A program made the translations under genes and the position numbers. A stretch of 64,000 nucleotides of DNA from an uncultured Sphingomonadaceae bacterium. Its GTDB lineage: Bacteria > Pseudomonadota > Alphaproteobacteria > Sphingomonadales > Sphingomonadaceae. Location: the NCBI GenBank assembly GCA_947501695.1, contig CANMWO010000001.1, forward strand, positions 310,001 through 374,000. Direction: 5' to 3'. This document shows, piece after piece, positions 1 through 10,061 of the stretch; the first letter of the stretch is position 1, and each line of letters begins with the position of its first letter. A model generated the notes under the pieces. The model had not been told where the DNA came from. It saw only the letters and a program-made list of their open reading frames with translations, and searched no databases.

Positions 1-198
1 TACTAAGTTCGTGTCCTATCGATAATCACCCTTTAAAATGAAGGATAATTAACGATGAGTCCAGTTCAGCTATTTAGACAGGACGTCTATTATCCGATGA
101 AACGGGCTGAATTTGTCCCCATATGATACAATTACTTAGCAAATATGGTTAACAGGTTAATGCTTTTCCAGAAAATCTTGTTTGCGACCGAATCGCTA

Positions 199-1971
199 TC
201 AGCTTTGATTTCGGGCCAAGGTATTCAGCTTGCGAAATTCCTGACGCCAGAAATCGCCACCATTTCCTAAAAGCCTCTCAATCTTCTGAAAGTCATAGTC
301 ACCAAGATATTTGTCTCCGCGCAGTTTCTGGCCAAAGGCGGCAACTGCGACCGCAAAGGCCATATCTCCGCTAGGCGCCGTTGCGTTGCGCAAATCATTT
401 GCATCAATCTGTCTATCGATGAGACGCGATTTTGTGCCGCCAGGCAGTTTATAGCGTAATTTGATTTGTGCCATTTCGCCCTTGAAATCTGGTTGTGACG
501 GAGCGACGCGATTGGCCGGATAGCGGCGTTCGGGTAGCCAGCCAGAAGATTTAGCGGGCATGATCTCATATAATGCTGTTACTTGGTGGCCCGCGCCAAT
601 ATCGCCAGCATCAATTTTATCATTGTCGAAATCTTCTTCGGCCAACAACCGATTTTCGTAACCGATAAGGCGATATTCCTTCACATGAGCGGGATTAAAT
701 TCGATTTGGATTTTAACGTCCTTGGCGATGGTGAATAAAGTCGAGCTCAATTCTTCTCCGAGTACTTTCTGGGCTTCCATCGCGCTGTCAATATAGGCGT
801 AATTGCCATTACCGACATTGGCTATGCCTTCCATAAGCTCATCCCGGATATTGCCGGTGCCATAGCCGAGCATGGTCAAATTGACCCCCAATTCACGTTC
901 CTTCGCAACGATTTTTTTCAATTGATCGGTATTGGACGTACCCACATTAAAGTCGCCATCCGTGGCCATGATGATGCGATTGATACCGCCTTTCAGGAAA
1001 TTCTGACGTGCGGTGGAATAGGCGAGTTTCAGCGCGTCTCCACCGGCGGTTGAACCACTGGCATGGAGGCAATCGATCGCTTCTTTGACATGGCCCTTGT
1101 TGGAAGTGGGGGCCAGCAGCAGGCCAACTGTTCCAGAGTAAACGACGATCGAAACGCGATCATCGCTACGCAGCTCATTGGACAGCGCGGTCAGGGTGGA
1201 CTTTACCAGCGGCAATTTGTCTTTGCTGCCCATCGAGCCGGAAACATCGACAAGAAACACCAGGTTGGCGCGCGGCCGCTCGCTGCTATCCACATCATAG
1301 CCACGTAGGCCGATACGAAGCAGCCGGCTGGAATCGTTCCAAGGCGTTGTCGAGAAGTCTGTGGAAACACTGAACGGTGCTTCCCGACTTATAGGTGCCG
1401 GATAGTCATAGCGGAAATAGTTGACCATCTCTTCAGTCCGTACAGCGGCTTCCGGTGGCAATTTGCCGTCGTTCAAAAAGCGGCGGACGTTGGAATAGCT
1501 ACCGGTGTCGACGTCCACGGCAAAAGTGGAAACCGGATTTTCGGCGACTCGCTTGATGCTCGCGACGTCCTTGCCGGCATATTGTTCGCGATCCTGTGGC
1601 TGTGGACGCGGATAAGGATAAGGGCCGGGTCGTGTTATACGACTCTGACGAGCCAGAGAGCCGCCCACGGCCGACTTGCGGACGGGAGAGGCTTTGGACA
1701 CAGGAGGCGGGGGAGGCGGAAGTGCGTTGGAAACGGGAGCATTTTTTACTTGGCCAGCGATTCTATTTCTTGAGCCTGTTACTATGACCTGCTCACGATC
1801 ATAACGTGTAAAAAGACCGCAATTCACTGGATGCGGAGGTGATATCCGCAGTAAGTCTGGTCTTTTCCCCTGTCGCGATTGCGCATCCATCGATGCAGCA
1901 CCCGGCGTACCGATCAAGCTGATCGCTGCAAACCCGCACAAGATTTTAGAAATATTAGAAAAACGCCGCAT
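199..1971 (-). CDS. Secreted von Willebrand factor A domain protein (YfbK-like)
   Basis: A 590-residue exported protein. An N-terminal signal peptide (about residues 1-28) is followed by a low-complexity Pro-rich linker (85-128), a YfbK-type N-terminal domain (about 140-215), a VWA domain whose MIDAS motif DVSGS lies at 243-247, and a C-terminal region like DUF3520. VWA domains bind a divalent metal and partner proteins; the partner here is unknown. Near residue 62 it carries VIVTGSR, a motif normally seen at the N-terminus of sphingomonad TonB-dependent receptors. A GTG codon lies directly before the chosen ATG; the GGGAG ribosome site suits either. It is divergent from the haem-type receptor gene and shares its upstream region, so the iron box there could affect both. 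Family assignment is firm; role is unknown. Confidence 0.85.
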   Translation of the reverse strand: MRRFSNISKILCGFAAISLIGTPGAASMDAQSRQGKRPDLLRISPPHPVNCGLFTRYDREQVIVTGSRNRIAGQVKNAPVSNALPPPPPPVSKASPVRKSAVGGSLARQSRITRPGPYPYPRPQPQDREQYAGKDVASIKRVAENPVSTFAVDVDTGSYSNVRRFLNDGKLPPEAAVRTEEMVNYFRYDYPAPISREAPFSVSTDFSTTPWNDSSRLLRIGLRGYDVDSSERPRANLVFLVDVSGSMGSKDKLPLVKSTLTALSNELRSDDRVSIVVYSGTVGLLLAPTSNKGHVKEAIDCLHASGSTAGGDALKLAYSTARQNFLKGGINRIIMATDGDFNVGTSNTDQLKKIVAKERELGVNLTMLGYGTGNIRDELMEGIANVGNGNYAYIDSAMEAQKVLGEELSSTLFTIAKDVKIQIEFNPAHVKEYRLIGYENRLLAEEDFDNDKIDAGDIGAGHQVTALYEIMPAKSSGWLPERRYPANRVAPSQPDFKGEMAQIKLRYKLPGGTKSRLIDRQIDANDLRNATAPSGDMAFAVAVAAFGQKLRGDKYLGDYDFQKIERLLGNGGDFWRQEFRKLNTLARNQS

Positions 1972-2121
1972 CACTATCCACTCCCAAGCTATTCAACCCG
2001 AGATAGAAGGTGGCAAGGACAAGCTGACTGGATTGTGAACAAATGATATAATATTACATTTCGGGCCTACTAAATCTCTAAACTCGGTTGACATAATGCT
2101 CCCATCACTTCTAATTACAAA

Positions 2122-2153
2122 TGCGAATCATTTGCATTAGCATTAATGCGAAT
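2122..2153. promoter_or_regulatory. Overlapping Fur/Irr-type iron boxes
   Basis: TGCGAATCATTTGCA is a 7-1-7 inverted repeat with one mismatch, as in Fur-type operators. It is followed at once by a second dyad, GCATTAATGC (2140-2149), inside TTGCATTAGCATTAATGCGAA. The pair lies just before the ribosome site of the receptor gene and in the divergent region shared with the VWA gene. Iron-dependent repression of the receptor and its partner is inferred from the match and the gene type. Confidence 0.7.
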
Positions 2154-2171
2154 AGCAAGAGGGACATTTCA

Positions 2172-4424
2172 ATGAATTCTAACTTCCGCCGCCGCGGATT
2201 GGCGGCCACCTGCAGCTTTTTTGTATTGGGCTTTTCACAAACTGCCATGGCAGCAGGTGATGCCAGCTCGGTTTTTGAAGATGATACAATTACAGTCACC
2301 GCAACGCGCGCGCCCGTTGCGGTGGAGGATGCACCGGCAACCGTCACCGTTATTGATCAGGAGCGGATCGCTGATGAATTGGCGACGGATGCGCGCGATA
2401 TTGTGCGCTTTGAACCCGGTGTCACCGTTCGCCGTGCTCCAGCGCGCTTTGGTGCAGCGTTGGGAACGACGGGTCGCGCGGGGAATGAAGATTTTAATAT
2501 TCGCGGGATCGGCGGCAATCGTGTGCTCATTCAAGTGGATGGTATCAGGTCGCCGCAAGGGTTTAGCTTTGGTGCTCAGGACGTTGGGCGCGGCAATGCG
2601 ACTGATGTCGGTCTGATCAAGTCGGTTGAGATATTACGCGGCCCCGCGTCGGCGCTTTATGGCAGCGATGGTCTGTCGGGTGTGGTTAGCTTCACTACAT
2701 CTGATCCCGTTGATTTTATCGGTGAAGGCAATAGCATTGGCGGTTTTGCTAGAGCGCAATATAGTTCTGCTGACCAGGAATTTTCCGAAACGGTTGCTCT
2801 GGCCGGACAAACTGGAAATTTCTCGGCGATGCTGGCTTATTCCCGCCGCGATTTCGAAGAACTCGATAATGAAGGTATGATCGATACCGCCGATGCGACC
2901 CGCACGACGCCCAATCCGCAAGATGGTGAATCCGATGCATTTTTGGGAAAGTTGGTTTGGGATGATGGTTCCAACAAAGTTCGCCTGACCGGCGAATATC
3001 TTGAACGGAAAGTTTTTTCTGACATTCTTTCCGGCCGCGGCCCCGTTTTCTTGTTCGGGCCGACGCCCAGTTGGATTGTCGATAACCTGACTGCGAATGA
3101 TGAAACTAAACGCGTCCGGGCTTCTATCGACTATACTTATGATCCGGGGGAGGATAGCGGCGGCTTCATCGATTACGCTCACCTGGCCGCTTATTGGCAG
3201 GATGGAAAAGACCGTCAGTTCGCCGACGAAGACCGCACGCCAACCGGCGCGACACCGCGCCCGGACCGGGAAAGGTTCAACACATTTGATAATGAGGTTT
3301 TCGGTGCCGTCGCCGATTTCCGGTCAACAATCCAAACCGGTTCCATCAAACATACGCTGACCTTTGGCGGTGACGTCAGCACGACAAAGCAAAAAGGTCT
3401 ACGCGACGGTGTAGAACCGCCATTTGGGGAAGTTTTTCCATCTCGTGCATTTCCGGTAACCGATTTCACCTTGGGCGGATTTTTTGTCGGCGATGCCGTC
3501 GAATTTGCGGATGGTGTAGTAACGCTCTATCCCGCGCTGCGCTTTGATTTCTATAACCTGGACCCCACCAGCGATGATCCATTGTTGCCGAATTTTACCG
3601 CAACCGGCCAAGATGGGTCGAAGCTATCGCCTAAATTTGGTGCTGTCATAAAACTTAGCGAAAAGGTGCGTCTATTTGGCACCTACGCCCGCGGCTTTCG
3701 CGCACCAACCCCTAGTCAGGTCAATAATTTCTTCGAGAATTTGGCCTTTGGTTATACGTCAGCGGCCAATCCGAACCTAACGCCTGAAACTAGCGACAGT
3801 TTTGAAGCAGGCATAAGATATGCCACGGATGATATTAAACTATCACTCACAGCTTTTACGGCAGATTATGATGACTTTATCAGTCAGGAACTAGTGTCCG
3901 GGTCTTTCACGCCCGGAGATCCTGCTGTATTTCAGTTTGTTAATCTGGATAGCATCAAAGTGAAAGGCGTTGAAGCAAAGGCGAGCTATGAAGCTGAAAA
4001 TGGTTTCCGGACACGCTTTGCGATCGCGTTTGCCGACGGTACAGTAAACTCCTCAGGGGCTGCATCGCAATCGCTGTCCACGGTTGATCCACTCAACGCT
4101 ATATTAGGCGTTGGTTATCGTGACCCGGCGGGAGTTTTCGGGGGCGAGTTAATCGTGAGCTACAATGCGCGCAAGGAAGCGAATGAAACCGTTGGCGTGT
4201 GTAGCGGCTCTTGTTTCCGGCCGCAAGAATCTGCGATTATTGATGCCACTGCATTTTTCCGGGTTACCGGCAATATCAAAATCCGCGCCGGCATATTCAA
4301 CGTTACCGACAAGAAATACGCCCTGTGGAGCGACGTTCGGGGATTGGCAGCAACGTCCACGATCACTGATGCATTCACCCAGCCAGGGCGTAACGCCAGT
4401 ATTTCACTCAGCGCATCATTCTAG
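2172..4424 (+). CDS. TonB-dependent receptor, haem/haemoglobin type
   Basis: A 750-residue outer-membrane receptor that would import haem or a related iron source using TonB energy. A signal peptide ends near AMA; a TonB-box-like ITVTATRAP follows, then the plug domain (VTVIDQERI, IRGIGGNRVLIQVDGIR, ILRGPASALYGSDGLSGVV) and a beta-barrel ending in the outer-membrane signature phenylalanine. The plug resembles haem/haemoglobin receptors rather than siderophore receptors, but the substrate is inferred. An in-frame ATG 51 bases upstream lies inside the Fur box; the chosen ATG has an AAGAGGGA ribosome site. The DUF6607 gene follows 22 bases later, so the two form an operon. Confidence 0.85.
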   Translation: MNSNFRRRGLAATCSFFVLGFSQTAMAAGDASSVFEDDTITVTATRAPVAVEDAPATVTVIDQERIADELATDARDIVRFEPGVTVRRAPARFGAALGTTGRAGNEDFNIRGIGGNRVLIQVDGIRSPQGFSFGAQDVGRGNATDVGLIKSVEILRGPASALYGSDGLSGVVSFTTSDPVDFIGEGNSIGGFARAQYSSADQEFSETVALAGQTGNFSAMLAYSRRDFEELDNEGMIDTADATRTTPNPQDGESDAFLGKLVWDDGSNKVRLTGEYLERKVFSDILSGRGPVFLFGPTPSWIVDNLTANDETKRVRASIDYTYDPGEDSGGFIDYAHLAAYWQDGKDRQFADEDRTPTGATPRPDRERFNTFDNEVFGAVADFRSTIQTGSIKHTLTFGGDVSTTKQKGLRDGVEPPFGEVFPSRAFPVTDFTLGGFFVGDAVEFADGVVTLYPALRFDFYNLDPTSDDPLLPNFTATGQDGSKLSPKFGAVIKLSEKVRLFGTYARGFRAPTPSQVNNFFENLAFGYTSAANPNLTPETSDSFEAGIRYATDDIKLSLTAFTADYDDFISQELVSGSFTPGDPAVFQFVNLDSIKVKGVEAKASYEAENGFRTRFAIAFADGTVNSSGAASQSLSTVDPLNAILGVGYRDPAGVFGGELIVSYNARKEANETVGVCSGSCFRPQESAIIDATAFFRVTGNIKIRAGIFNVTDKKYALWSDVRGLAATSTITDAFTQPGRNASISLSASF

Positions 4425-4446
4425 AATTTTGAAGGAAGAAACCACT

Positions 4447-5475
4447 ATGAACAGCAAATTGAAAAGCAAAATTGGTGCCGCGATATTTACGCTCGCTCTC
4501 GTATCTACAACAGCGTTGGCTCATCCGCCGATCCCGGATCGTGCAGCTGATGTTGAAAAGACAGCGTTTGAAGCTGACCGCGCTGACATATTGGCGATGG
4601 CGGGAAATTTTAAAGTCCGCTTCGATATGCAGGAATCAACACCATGGGTATCTGATTATGACGCGCGCGAGCGTAAGATTTCGGGCGGCCATGAGGTTGT
4701 GAAAATAGTCGAAGATACCGGAACAAAAATTGTCCTCCAGCATCTGCTAGTCGTCGATACCGGCGACAGCGATTTTATCGTTAAACATTGGCGTCAGGAT
4801 TGGGAATATGAACCCGAAAAAATTCTCGCTTATTCAGACCGCAATAGCTGGGAATATCAACCGATATCCGAGAAACGCCGCAATGGCCGATGGTCGCAAA
4901 CCGTCTATCAGGTGGATGACAGTCCGCGCTATGCGGGTTTAGGGGAATGGGAAACCCAAGGCGGTGTCCGCCGTTGGCGCTCCAACTGGACTTGGCGCCC
5001 ATTAGCGCGGCGCGACGCAGTGCGGGATCCCGTCTATGATCGTTATTATTCCATCAACCGCCACAGCCCGATGCCCAATGGCTGGATCCATTTTCAAGAC
5101 AACACGAAAATGGGCACCGTTGACGGCAAGCTTGTGCCTATTGTTCAGGAATATGTCCTCAACACCTATACCAAATTTGACGGCTATAATGTTCAGGCTG
5201 CCGAAGACTATTGGACAAAAACCAATGGTTATTGGGCTGAAGTCCGGAAGTCGTGGGAAACCGCATTTTTATCGAACAATGGCGTAACGGTTGAAGAGGA
5301 AGCACAGACCGGAACGGTGATCAGTGCTGAAATTCTCGAAATGGGTACCAAGATTGCAGACGGTGAAATGGATGCCGGAACCGCAACCGAAAAAGCACGT
5401 AGCCTTATTGCAAATGCAACCAAGCCAGGCGCTGTAAAGACCGCTCAGAATGCCAAAAAATTTAAAGGTAGTTAA
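4447..5475 (+). CDS. DUF6607 family secreted protein
   Basis: A 342-residue protein with a clear signal peptide ending in ALA and a Trp/Tyr-rich mature part (DIQ-like start, then WRQDWEYEP, WSQTVYQVDDSPRY, GWIHFQDN). This family has no assigned function but typically sits beside TonB-dependent haem-type receptors, exactly as here. It follows the receptor by 22 bases and has its own AAGGAAG ribosome site, so co-expression under iron control is likely. A periplasmic or outer-membrane accessory role in haem handling is inference. The longer upstream reading in this frame lies inside the receptor gene and is not used. Confidence 0.75.
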   Translation: MNSKLKSKIGAAIFTLALVSTTALAHPPIPDRAADVEKTAFEADRADILAMAGNFKVRFDMQESTPWVSDYDARERKISGGHEVVKIVEDTGTKIVLQHLLVVDTGDSDFIVKHWRQDWEYEPEKILAYSDRNSWEYQPISEKRRNGRWSQTVYQVDDSPRYAGLGEWETQGGVRRWRSNWTWRPLARRDAVRDPVYDRYYSINRHSPMPNGWIHFQDNTKMGTVDGKLVPIVQEYVLNTYTKFDGYNVQAAEDYWTKTNGYWAEVRKSWETAFLSNNGVTVEEEAQTGTVISAEILEMGTKIADGEMDAGTATEKARSLIANATKPGAVKTAQNAKKFKGS

Positions 5476-5542
5476 ATGAAGTCAGTGTGTAGCGAGAGGT
5501 CCGCAATATACAATTGTAATTAAGTGTCTTCAGAGCCTAATT

Positions 5543-6817
5543 CTACCCTTCTCGTGCCACTTCTCGCCAGCCGATGTCTCTGCGGCAAAAGCCGCTCTCG
5601 AAATCAATCTGGTCCACGGCCGCATAGGCCTTGGTCTGCGCTTCTGTGGTATTGCTGCCGAGAGCGGTGACGTTCAGCACGCGGCCGCCACTAGCAATTA
5701 GTTTCCCATCGACTTCGGCGGTTCCAGCATGGAAAATCTTGGTGCCTTCGCGCTCGGCGCGGGCGAGGTTTTGGATTTTTCCGCCTTTTTCAGGTGTGCT
5801 GGGATAGCCGTTGGCCGCCATCACGACGGTCAGAGCGGATTGTGGATCAAATTCCGGGGTGCTGATCTGGCCAAGTTCACCTTTGGCGGTCGAGCGCATA
5901 ATCGCAGCGAGATCAGATTTGAGCCGCATCATTAGCACCTGACATTCGGGATCGCCAAAGCGGGCATTATATTCAATCAGTTGCGGACCGGTCTCGGTCA
6001 GCATCAGCCCTGCGAACAGGACGCCGCTATAAGGTGTGCCTTCGGCCGCCAATGTGTCGACCGTGGGCTGGATAATTTCGTCCATCACCTGTTTTTGCAG
6101 CACTGTTGTGAGGACGGGGGCGGGGCTGTAAGCACCCATGCCGCCGGTATTGGGGCCGACATCGCCTTCGCCAACGCGTTTATGGTCTTGTGCAGTGCCA
6201 AAGGGGATGACATTTTTGCCGTCTGTTATCGCGAAAAAACTTGCTTCCTCTCCAGTTAGGAACTCTTCGATTACCACTTCGGCTCCAGCGTCACCAAATC
6301 CGCCGTCGAACATCATGACGATGGCATCTTCTGCCTGTGAGCGGGTTTCGGCTATGATTACGCCTTTACCAGCGGCGAGGCCATCAGCCTTGATTACGAC
6401 CGGGATAGAGAATTTGTCGAGCGCCGCCAGCGCATCTGGTTGATTGGCCGTGCGGACATAGCCGGCAGTCGGAATGTTGGCGCGGGCACATAGATCTTTT
6501 GTGAAGCCTTTCGAACCCTCCAGTTGTGCGGGGAGTTTGTCAGGGCCAAATACCAATATATCGGCGGTGCGCAGGCTTTCGGCCAGTCCATCGACCAGTG
6601 GGGCTTCAGGCCCAACGACCACCAGGTCGATGCTGTTGCGACCGCAAAATTGGATGACAGCGGCATGATCCAGAACGTCCAACTTCAAGCATTCCGCATG
6701 ATGGGCGATGCCGGGATTGCCGGGGCTCGCATAAAATTTCTCTAGCGACGGGGATTGCGCCAGCTTCCATGCCAAGGCATGTTCACGGCCACCGGACCCG
6801 AGCAATAGGATATTCAT
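5543..6817 (-). CDS. purD: Phosphoribosylamine-glycine ligase
   Basis: A 424-residue cytosolic enzyme of purine synthesis: it joins 5-phosphoribosylamine and glycine using ATP to give GAR. It starts [19 protein letters not shown], the family N-terminus, and carries the ATP-grasp signatures [32 protein letters not shown] and [12 protein letters not shown]. Length is normal. The start codon overlaps the start codon of divergent xseA by two bases (CATG), so its promoter must lie inside xseA. An AAGGGAA ribosome site precedes the chosen ATG. Reading frame further upstream runs into xseA and is rejected. Confidence 0.97.
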   Translation of the reverse strand: MNILLLGSGGREHALAWKLAQSPSLEKFYASPGNPGIAHHAECLKLDVLDHAAVIQFCGRNSIDLVVVGPEAPLVDGLAESLRTADILVFGPDKLPAQLEGSKGFTKDLCARANIPTAGYVRTANQPDALAALDKFSIPVVIKADGLAAGKGVIIAETRSQAEDAIVMMFDGGFGDAGAEVVIEEFLTGEEASFFAITDGKNVIPFGTAQDHKRVGEGDVGPNTGGMGAYSPAPVLTTVLQKQVMDEIIQPTVDTLAAEGTPYSGVLFAGLMLTETGPQLIEYNARFGDPECQVLMMRLKSDLAAIMRSTAKGELGQISTPEFDPQSALTVVMAANGYPSTPEKGGKIQNLARAEREGTKIFHAGTAEVDGKLIASGGRVLNVTALGSNTTEAQTKAYAAVDQIDFESGFCRRDIGWREVAREG

Positions 6818-8306
6818 GGACGATTCCCTTTCTTTAGACGCGAAGCTCCTAGCCGAGAGTGGCGAGGGCGACAATGCCGCTCCGCTATCTGTTTCAGAAA
6901 TTTCCGGATCGCTAAAGCGGGTGGTCGAAGATCGATTTGGATATGTGAGGATCAGGGGCGAGATTTCGGGGTATAAACGCGCGGCATCCGGCCATGTCTA
7001 TCTGGCGCTGAAAGATGACAAGGCGGTGCTCGACGGTGTGATGTGGAAAGGCAATGCTGGACGGCTGCCGTTTCAACCGGAAGACGGGATTGAAGTAGTC
7101 GTTTCAGGTAAGCTGACAACTTATCCCGGGCGCTCGAAATATCAGGTCGTGATCGACAAGATGGAATTGGCGGGCGAGGGCGCGCTCATGCAGCTGTTCG
7201 AAAAGCTGAAAGCCAAGCTGCAAGCCGAAGGGTTGTTTAACCAAGACCGAAAGCGCGCCATTCCTTTTCTGCCGAAAACCATCGGGGTGGTGACATCGCC
7301 TACCGGATCCGTGATCCGCGATATCTTGCACAGGCTAGCGGATCGTTGTCCGAGCCATGTCGTGGTTTGGCCAGTATTGGTGCAGGGCGATGGCGCTGCC
7401 AAGCAGATTTCAGGGGCGATTAACGGCTTTTCGAATATGGGGGAGGGCGGTCCTCTAACCCGACCCGATCTGATCATCGTCGCGCGTGGTGGTGGGTCTA
7501 TCGAAGACTTGTGGAGTTTTAACGAGGAGGAAGTCGTGCGCGCTGTGGCCGACTGTTCGATTCCGCTGATTTCGGCCGTGGGTCATGAAACCGATACGAC
7601 ATTGTGCGACTTTGTCGCTGATTTGCGAGCCCCCACACCAACGGCAGCCGCGGAAATGGCAGTGCCAGTGCGCGCTGAATGGCTGGCGTCGCTCAGCGAG
7701 ACCAAGGCCAGGATGGCGCGGTCTGTGCAGCGCGGCTTTGCAACAGCGCAAGAACGGCTGGAGGCGCAGCGCCGCCTGATGCCAGCGCTTACCGACTTGC
7801 TCCGTCCGCATCAGCAGCGTGTGGACGAGCTGTCTGACGGTATGAAATATGGGATGGCGCAAAATGTCGCACAAGCGCGCAGCCGCTATTCGACATCGGA
7901 AGGGGCCTTGCGGCCCGCGATGCTGCGACAACGGTTGGACGCGGCAAAGAGCAGGTTAGAGCGGCGTGATTTGCCAGTGACGCTTGTCAGAAGACCTTTA
8001 GATGATGCACGCCAGCGGCTAGACAGCCTGTGGCGGCTGGCGCAGCAAGTTTCGCCCGATGGTCCATTAAAGCGCGGCTATGCAAGAATATCGTCCTTGG
8101 ATGGCGGATTTGTCGGTAGTCGCAATGAAGCGGTCAGCGCTGGTGCGGTAAACCTTCATTTTCATGATGGTGAAGTGGGTGCGCAGATTACCGAGGAACC
8201 GGTCGCAAAATCGGCGGCAGTATCAAAAAATACCAAACCGGAGACCAAGTCAAAGACGTCCCGAGTCAAAAAACCGGCAGATGACAGGCAGCAAGATTTG
8301 TTCTAG
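6816..8306 (+). CDS. xseA: Exodeoxyribonuclease VII large subunit
   Basis: A 496-residue subunit of exonuclease VII, which degrades single-stranded DNA together with XseB (not in this window). It shows the N-terminal OB-fold ([28 protein letters not shown]), the catalytic core ([58 protein letters not shown]) and a coiled-coil C-terminal half. The last 40 residues are a Lys-rich tail. The start overlaps that of purD on the other strand; AGGA five bases upstream is the ribosome site and lies inside purD. DUF2093 and an M23 peptidase follow on the same strand. Confidence 0.96.
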   Translation: MDDSLSLDAKLLAESGEGDNAAPLSVSEISGSLKRVVEDRFGYVRIRGEISGYKRAASGHVYLALKDDKAVLDGVMWKGNAGRLPFQPEDGIEVVVSGKLTTYPGRSKYQVVIDKMELAGEGALMQLFEKLKAKLQAEGLFNQDRKRAIPFLPKTIGVVTSPTGSVIRDILHRLADRCPSHVVVWPVLVQGDGAAKQISGAINGFSNMGEGGPLTRPDLIIVARGGGSIEDLWSFNEEEVVRAVADCSIPLISAVGHETDTTLCDFVADLRAPTPTAAAEMAVPVRAEWLASLSETKARMARSVQRGFATAQERLEAQRRLMPALTDLLRPHQQRVDELSDGMKYGMAQNVAQARSRYSTSEGALRPAMLRQRLDAAKSRLERRDLPVTLVRRPLDDARQRLDSLWRLAQQVSPDGPLKRGYARISSLDGGFVGSRNEAVSAGAVNLHFHDGEVGAQITEEPVAKSAAVSKNTKPETKSKTSRVKKPADDRQQDLF

Positions 8307-8384
8307 GCGGTTTTTTTGTTATGAATATGGTAAAAATTTTCCTGTAAATTGCGGGTAAATGATCATCAGAGTAAGGTCTTTCCT

Positions 8385-8594
8385 ATGTTAATGTCTAATC
8401 GCAATAAGGTCGCAAAGCTATATTATATGCCAAACGGTTTTCGGCCTCTGTCATCCGGCGATCATGTTTTATGTGCGATTACCAGCGAGCAGATACCGCT
8501 TGAAGACCTACGCTATTGGAGTGTCGAGAAGCAGGAGGCTTATGCCACGGCTCAAATCTCCGCCCAAGCGCATTTGCCGGAAGAGGAAAAATAA
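8385..8594 (+). CDS. DUF2093 family protein
   Basis: A 69-residue small protein of unknown function with the family core LYYMPNGFRPLSSGDHVLCAITSEQIPLEDLRYWSV split over its centre. It is cytosolic (no signal or membrane helix). The ATG at the chosen position has an AAGG site 8 bases upstream; a TTG 36 bases further upstream and an ATG two codons downstream are alternatives. Its TAA stop overlaps the next gene's ATG (TAATG), which points to translational coupling with the M23 peptidase. Confidence 0.85.
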   Translation: MLMSNRNKVAKLYYMPNGFRPLSSGDHVLCAITSEQIPLEDLRYWSVEKQEAYATAQISAQAHLPEEEK

Positions 8595-9475
8595 TGGGGC
8601 TTAAGAAAAACACGATTATAAGTTCTGTAGCGTTGGCTGCTGTTGCAGCGATTGCGTTGCCTTTATCTTCTACATTGGCAGAAACAGCCGAAGCGGAAGA
8701 ATCTGCATTCCGTGAGGCTATGAAATTTGGATTTACCGGTCAGGAAATCCAGGGCGGCGTGATGCTGGGAGATGCGCCTGCTGGTACGCAGAGTCTATCT
8801 TTCGATGGCCAGCCTGTTCCAGTGGATGAGGACGGTAAGTTCATCATCGCCTTTAACCGCGACGCGGGGCAATCGGCGCAAATGGTCGCAACGCTGGAAA
8901 ACGGCCAGACTGTCAAGAAATTCTTCAGCATCGCCCCGCGCAAGTGGAAAATTGAGCACGTCAATGTTGCCAAGCGCAGCGGTGGTCCAAGTTCTGCATT
9001 CATGGCTCGGCGACGCCCTGAGCTCGCACGGATTAATGCGGCGCGTCAGGTCAAGAGCGACAGCACGGGCTGGCGCCAGACTTTCATTTGGCCTGCGAAG
9101 GGGCGTATTTCGGGCATGTTTGGATCACAGCGTATATATAAAGGTACGCCCGGTAGCTATCATAGCGGGGTCGATATTGCGGGCGGTGCGGGCACTTACT
9201 TTGTCGCGCCAGCTGATGGCGTAGTGACGCTCGCTGCAAGCAAGCCCTTTTCGCTTGAAGGTAATTTGCTGATGCTCGATCATGGCATGGGTCTGAACAG
9301 CGCTTTTCTTCACGCCTCCAAAATATTGGTCAAAGAAGGTCAAATTGTGAAGCGCGGTCAACCTATTGGCCGCATTGGCGCAACGGGCCGTGCGACTGGG
9401 CCGCACCTGCATTGGTCAATGAAATGGAATAACGCTCGGATCGACCCGATTTTACTGACCGGACCGATGGATTAG
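8594..9475 (+). CDS. Secreted M23 (LytM-type) metallopeptidase
   Basis: A 293-residue exported murein hydrolase candidate. A signal peptide (SSVALAAVAAIALPLSSTLA) precedes a linker domain of about 110 residues, then a LytM domain with the zinc-ligand motif HSGVDIAGG and the C-terminal HLHWSMKWN (HxH). Both zinc motifs are intact, so peptide cross-link cleavage in peptidoglycan is expected. The start codon overlaps the stop of DUF2093. Reading frame upstream of the chosen ATG lies inside DUF2093. Confidence 0.92.
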   Translation: MGLKKNTIISSVALAAVAAIALPLSSTLAETAEAEESAFREAMKFGFTGQEIQGGVMLGDAPAGTQSLSFDGQPVPVDEDGKFIIAFNRDAGQSAQMVATLENGQTVKKFFSIAPRKWKIEHVNVAKRSGGPSSAFMARRRPELARINAARQVKSDSTGWRQTFIWPAKGRISGMFGSQRIYKGTPGSYHSGVDIAGGAGTYFVAPADGVVTLAASKPFSLEGNLLMLDHGMGLNSAFLHASKILVKEGQIVKRGQPIGRIGATGRATGPHLHWSMKWNNARIDPILLTGPMD

Positions 9476-9497
9476 GTTGAAAGTATCGAGAGGCGGC

Positions 9498-10061
9498 TTA
9501 GTTCACTATCCGCTTCACTTTAAATGCACGACCATCATTCACTTTGGCGACAAAGCTGCCGAGAGAGCCGCGTTTAATTGCAATTGTATCTCCTGCCTTA
9601 GGCTTCCTTGAAGTGCTTCGAGGAGAATCTGTTTGTTGCCAAATGGCTCCATCTTCTAATTTAATGATCCATTTTCCGCCGCGTGAAGCGCGAGTAGAAG
9701 CAATTTTACCTTCGATCTGATTGACTTGATCTCCTTCGTCGCCATCTCCATCAAAGAGTCTAATCCGGGGCAGAGAGAGCCCAAAGAGGCCGCGCCTCGC
9801 CTCACGTACTTGCTCTCGATCTGCAATGACGACCTGATTGTTTGTCTGAGCTGATTCCAACGCAGCAACTTTTTCGTCAAAACAAGCTAGCCGTTTTTCG
9901 GCTACGGTGATATTTTTGCAACCTATCAGGTCAGTGTAGATAGCAGGTGGCGTGGAAACGGCTTCATCTTTGTCAGCAGCCAGAGCCGGAGTGCTGTAAG
10001 CTATAGATGCACATAGTAGTGCAGAAACAAATTTGCTGGTTTTCACTTTCTGTTCGGTCAT
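9498..10061 (-). CDS. Hypothetical exported protein with RLACFD motif
   Basis: A 187-residue protein with a signal peptide ending in ALA. The mature part opens with a small two-Cys motif (GCKNI...RLACFDEKVAALE), of the type seen in several exported proteins that start a short helical domain this way, then a linker, then a beta-rich C-terminal domain (IASTRASRGGKWIIKLEDGAIWQQTD ... IKRGSLGSFVAKV, quoted in parts). I do not recognise a function. GGAGT six bases before the ATG is the ribosome site. It is convergent with the M23 gene and stands alone. Confidence 0.7.
   Translation of the reverse strand: MTEQKVKTSKFVSALLCASIAYSTPALAADKDEAVSTPPAIYTDLIGCKNITVAEKRLACFDEKVAALESAQTNNQVVIADREQVREARRGLFGLSLPRIRLFDGDGDEGDQVNQIEGKIASTRASRGGKWIIKLEDGAIWQQTDSPRSTSRKPKAGDTIAIKRGSLGSFVAKVNDGRAFKVKRIVN

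Noticed and set aside
55-126. 23-codon ORF MSPVQLFRQDVYYPMKRAEF... with AAGGA nine bases upstream
   Set aside because: Too short, no similarity or context; lies at the window edge.
8268-8320. AAAAAACCG/CGGTTTTTT pairing around the xseA stop
   Set aside because: The loop is about 26 bases and the stem is mostly A-T; too weak to call a terminator.
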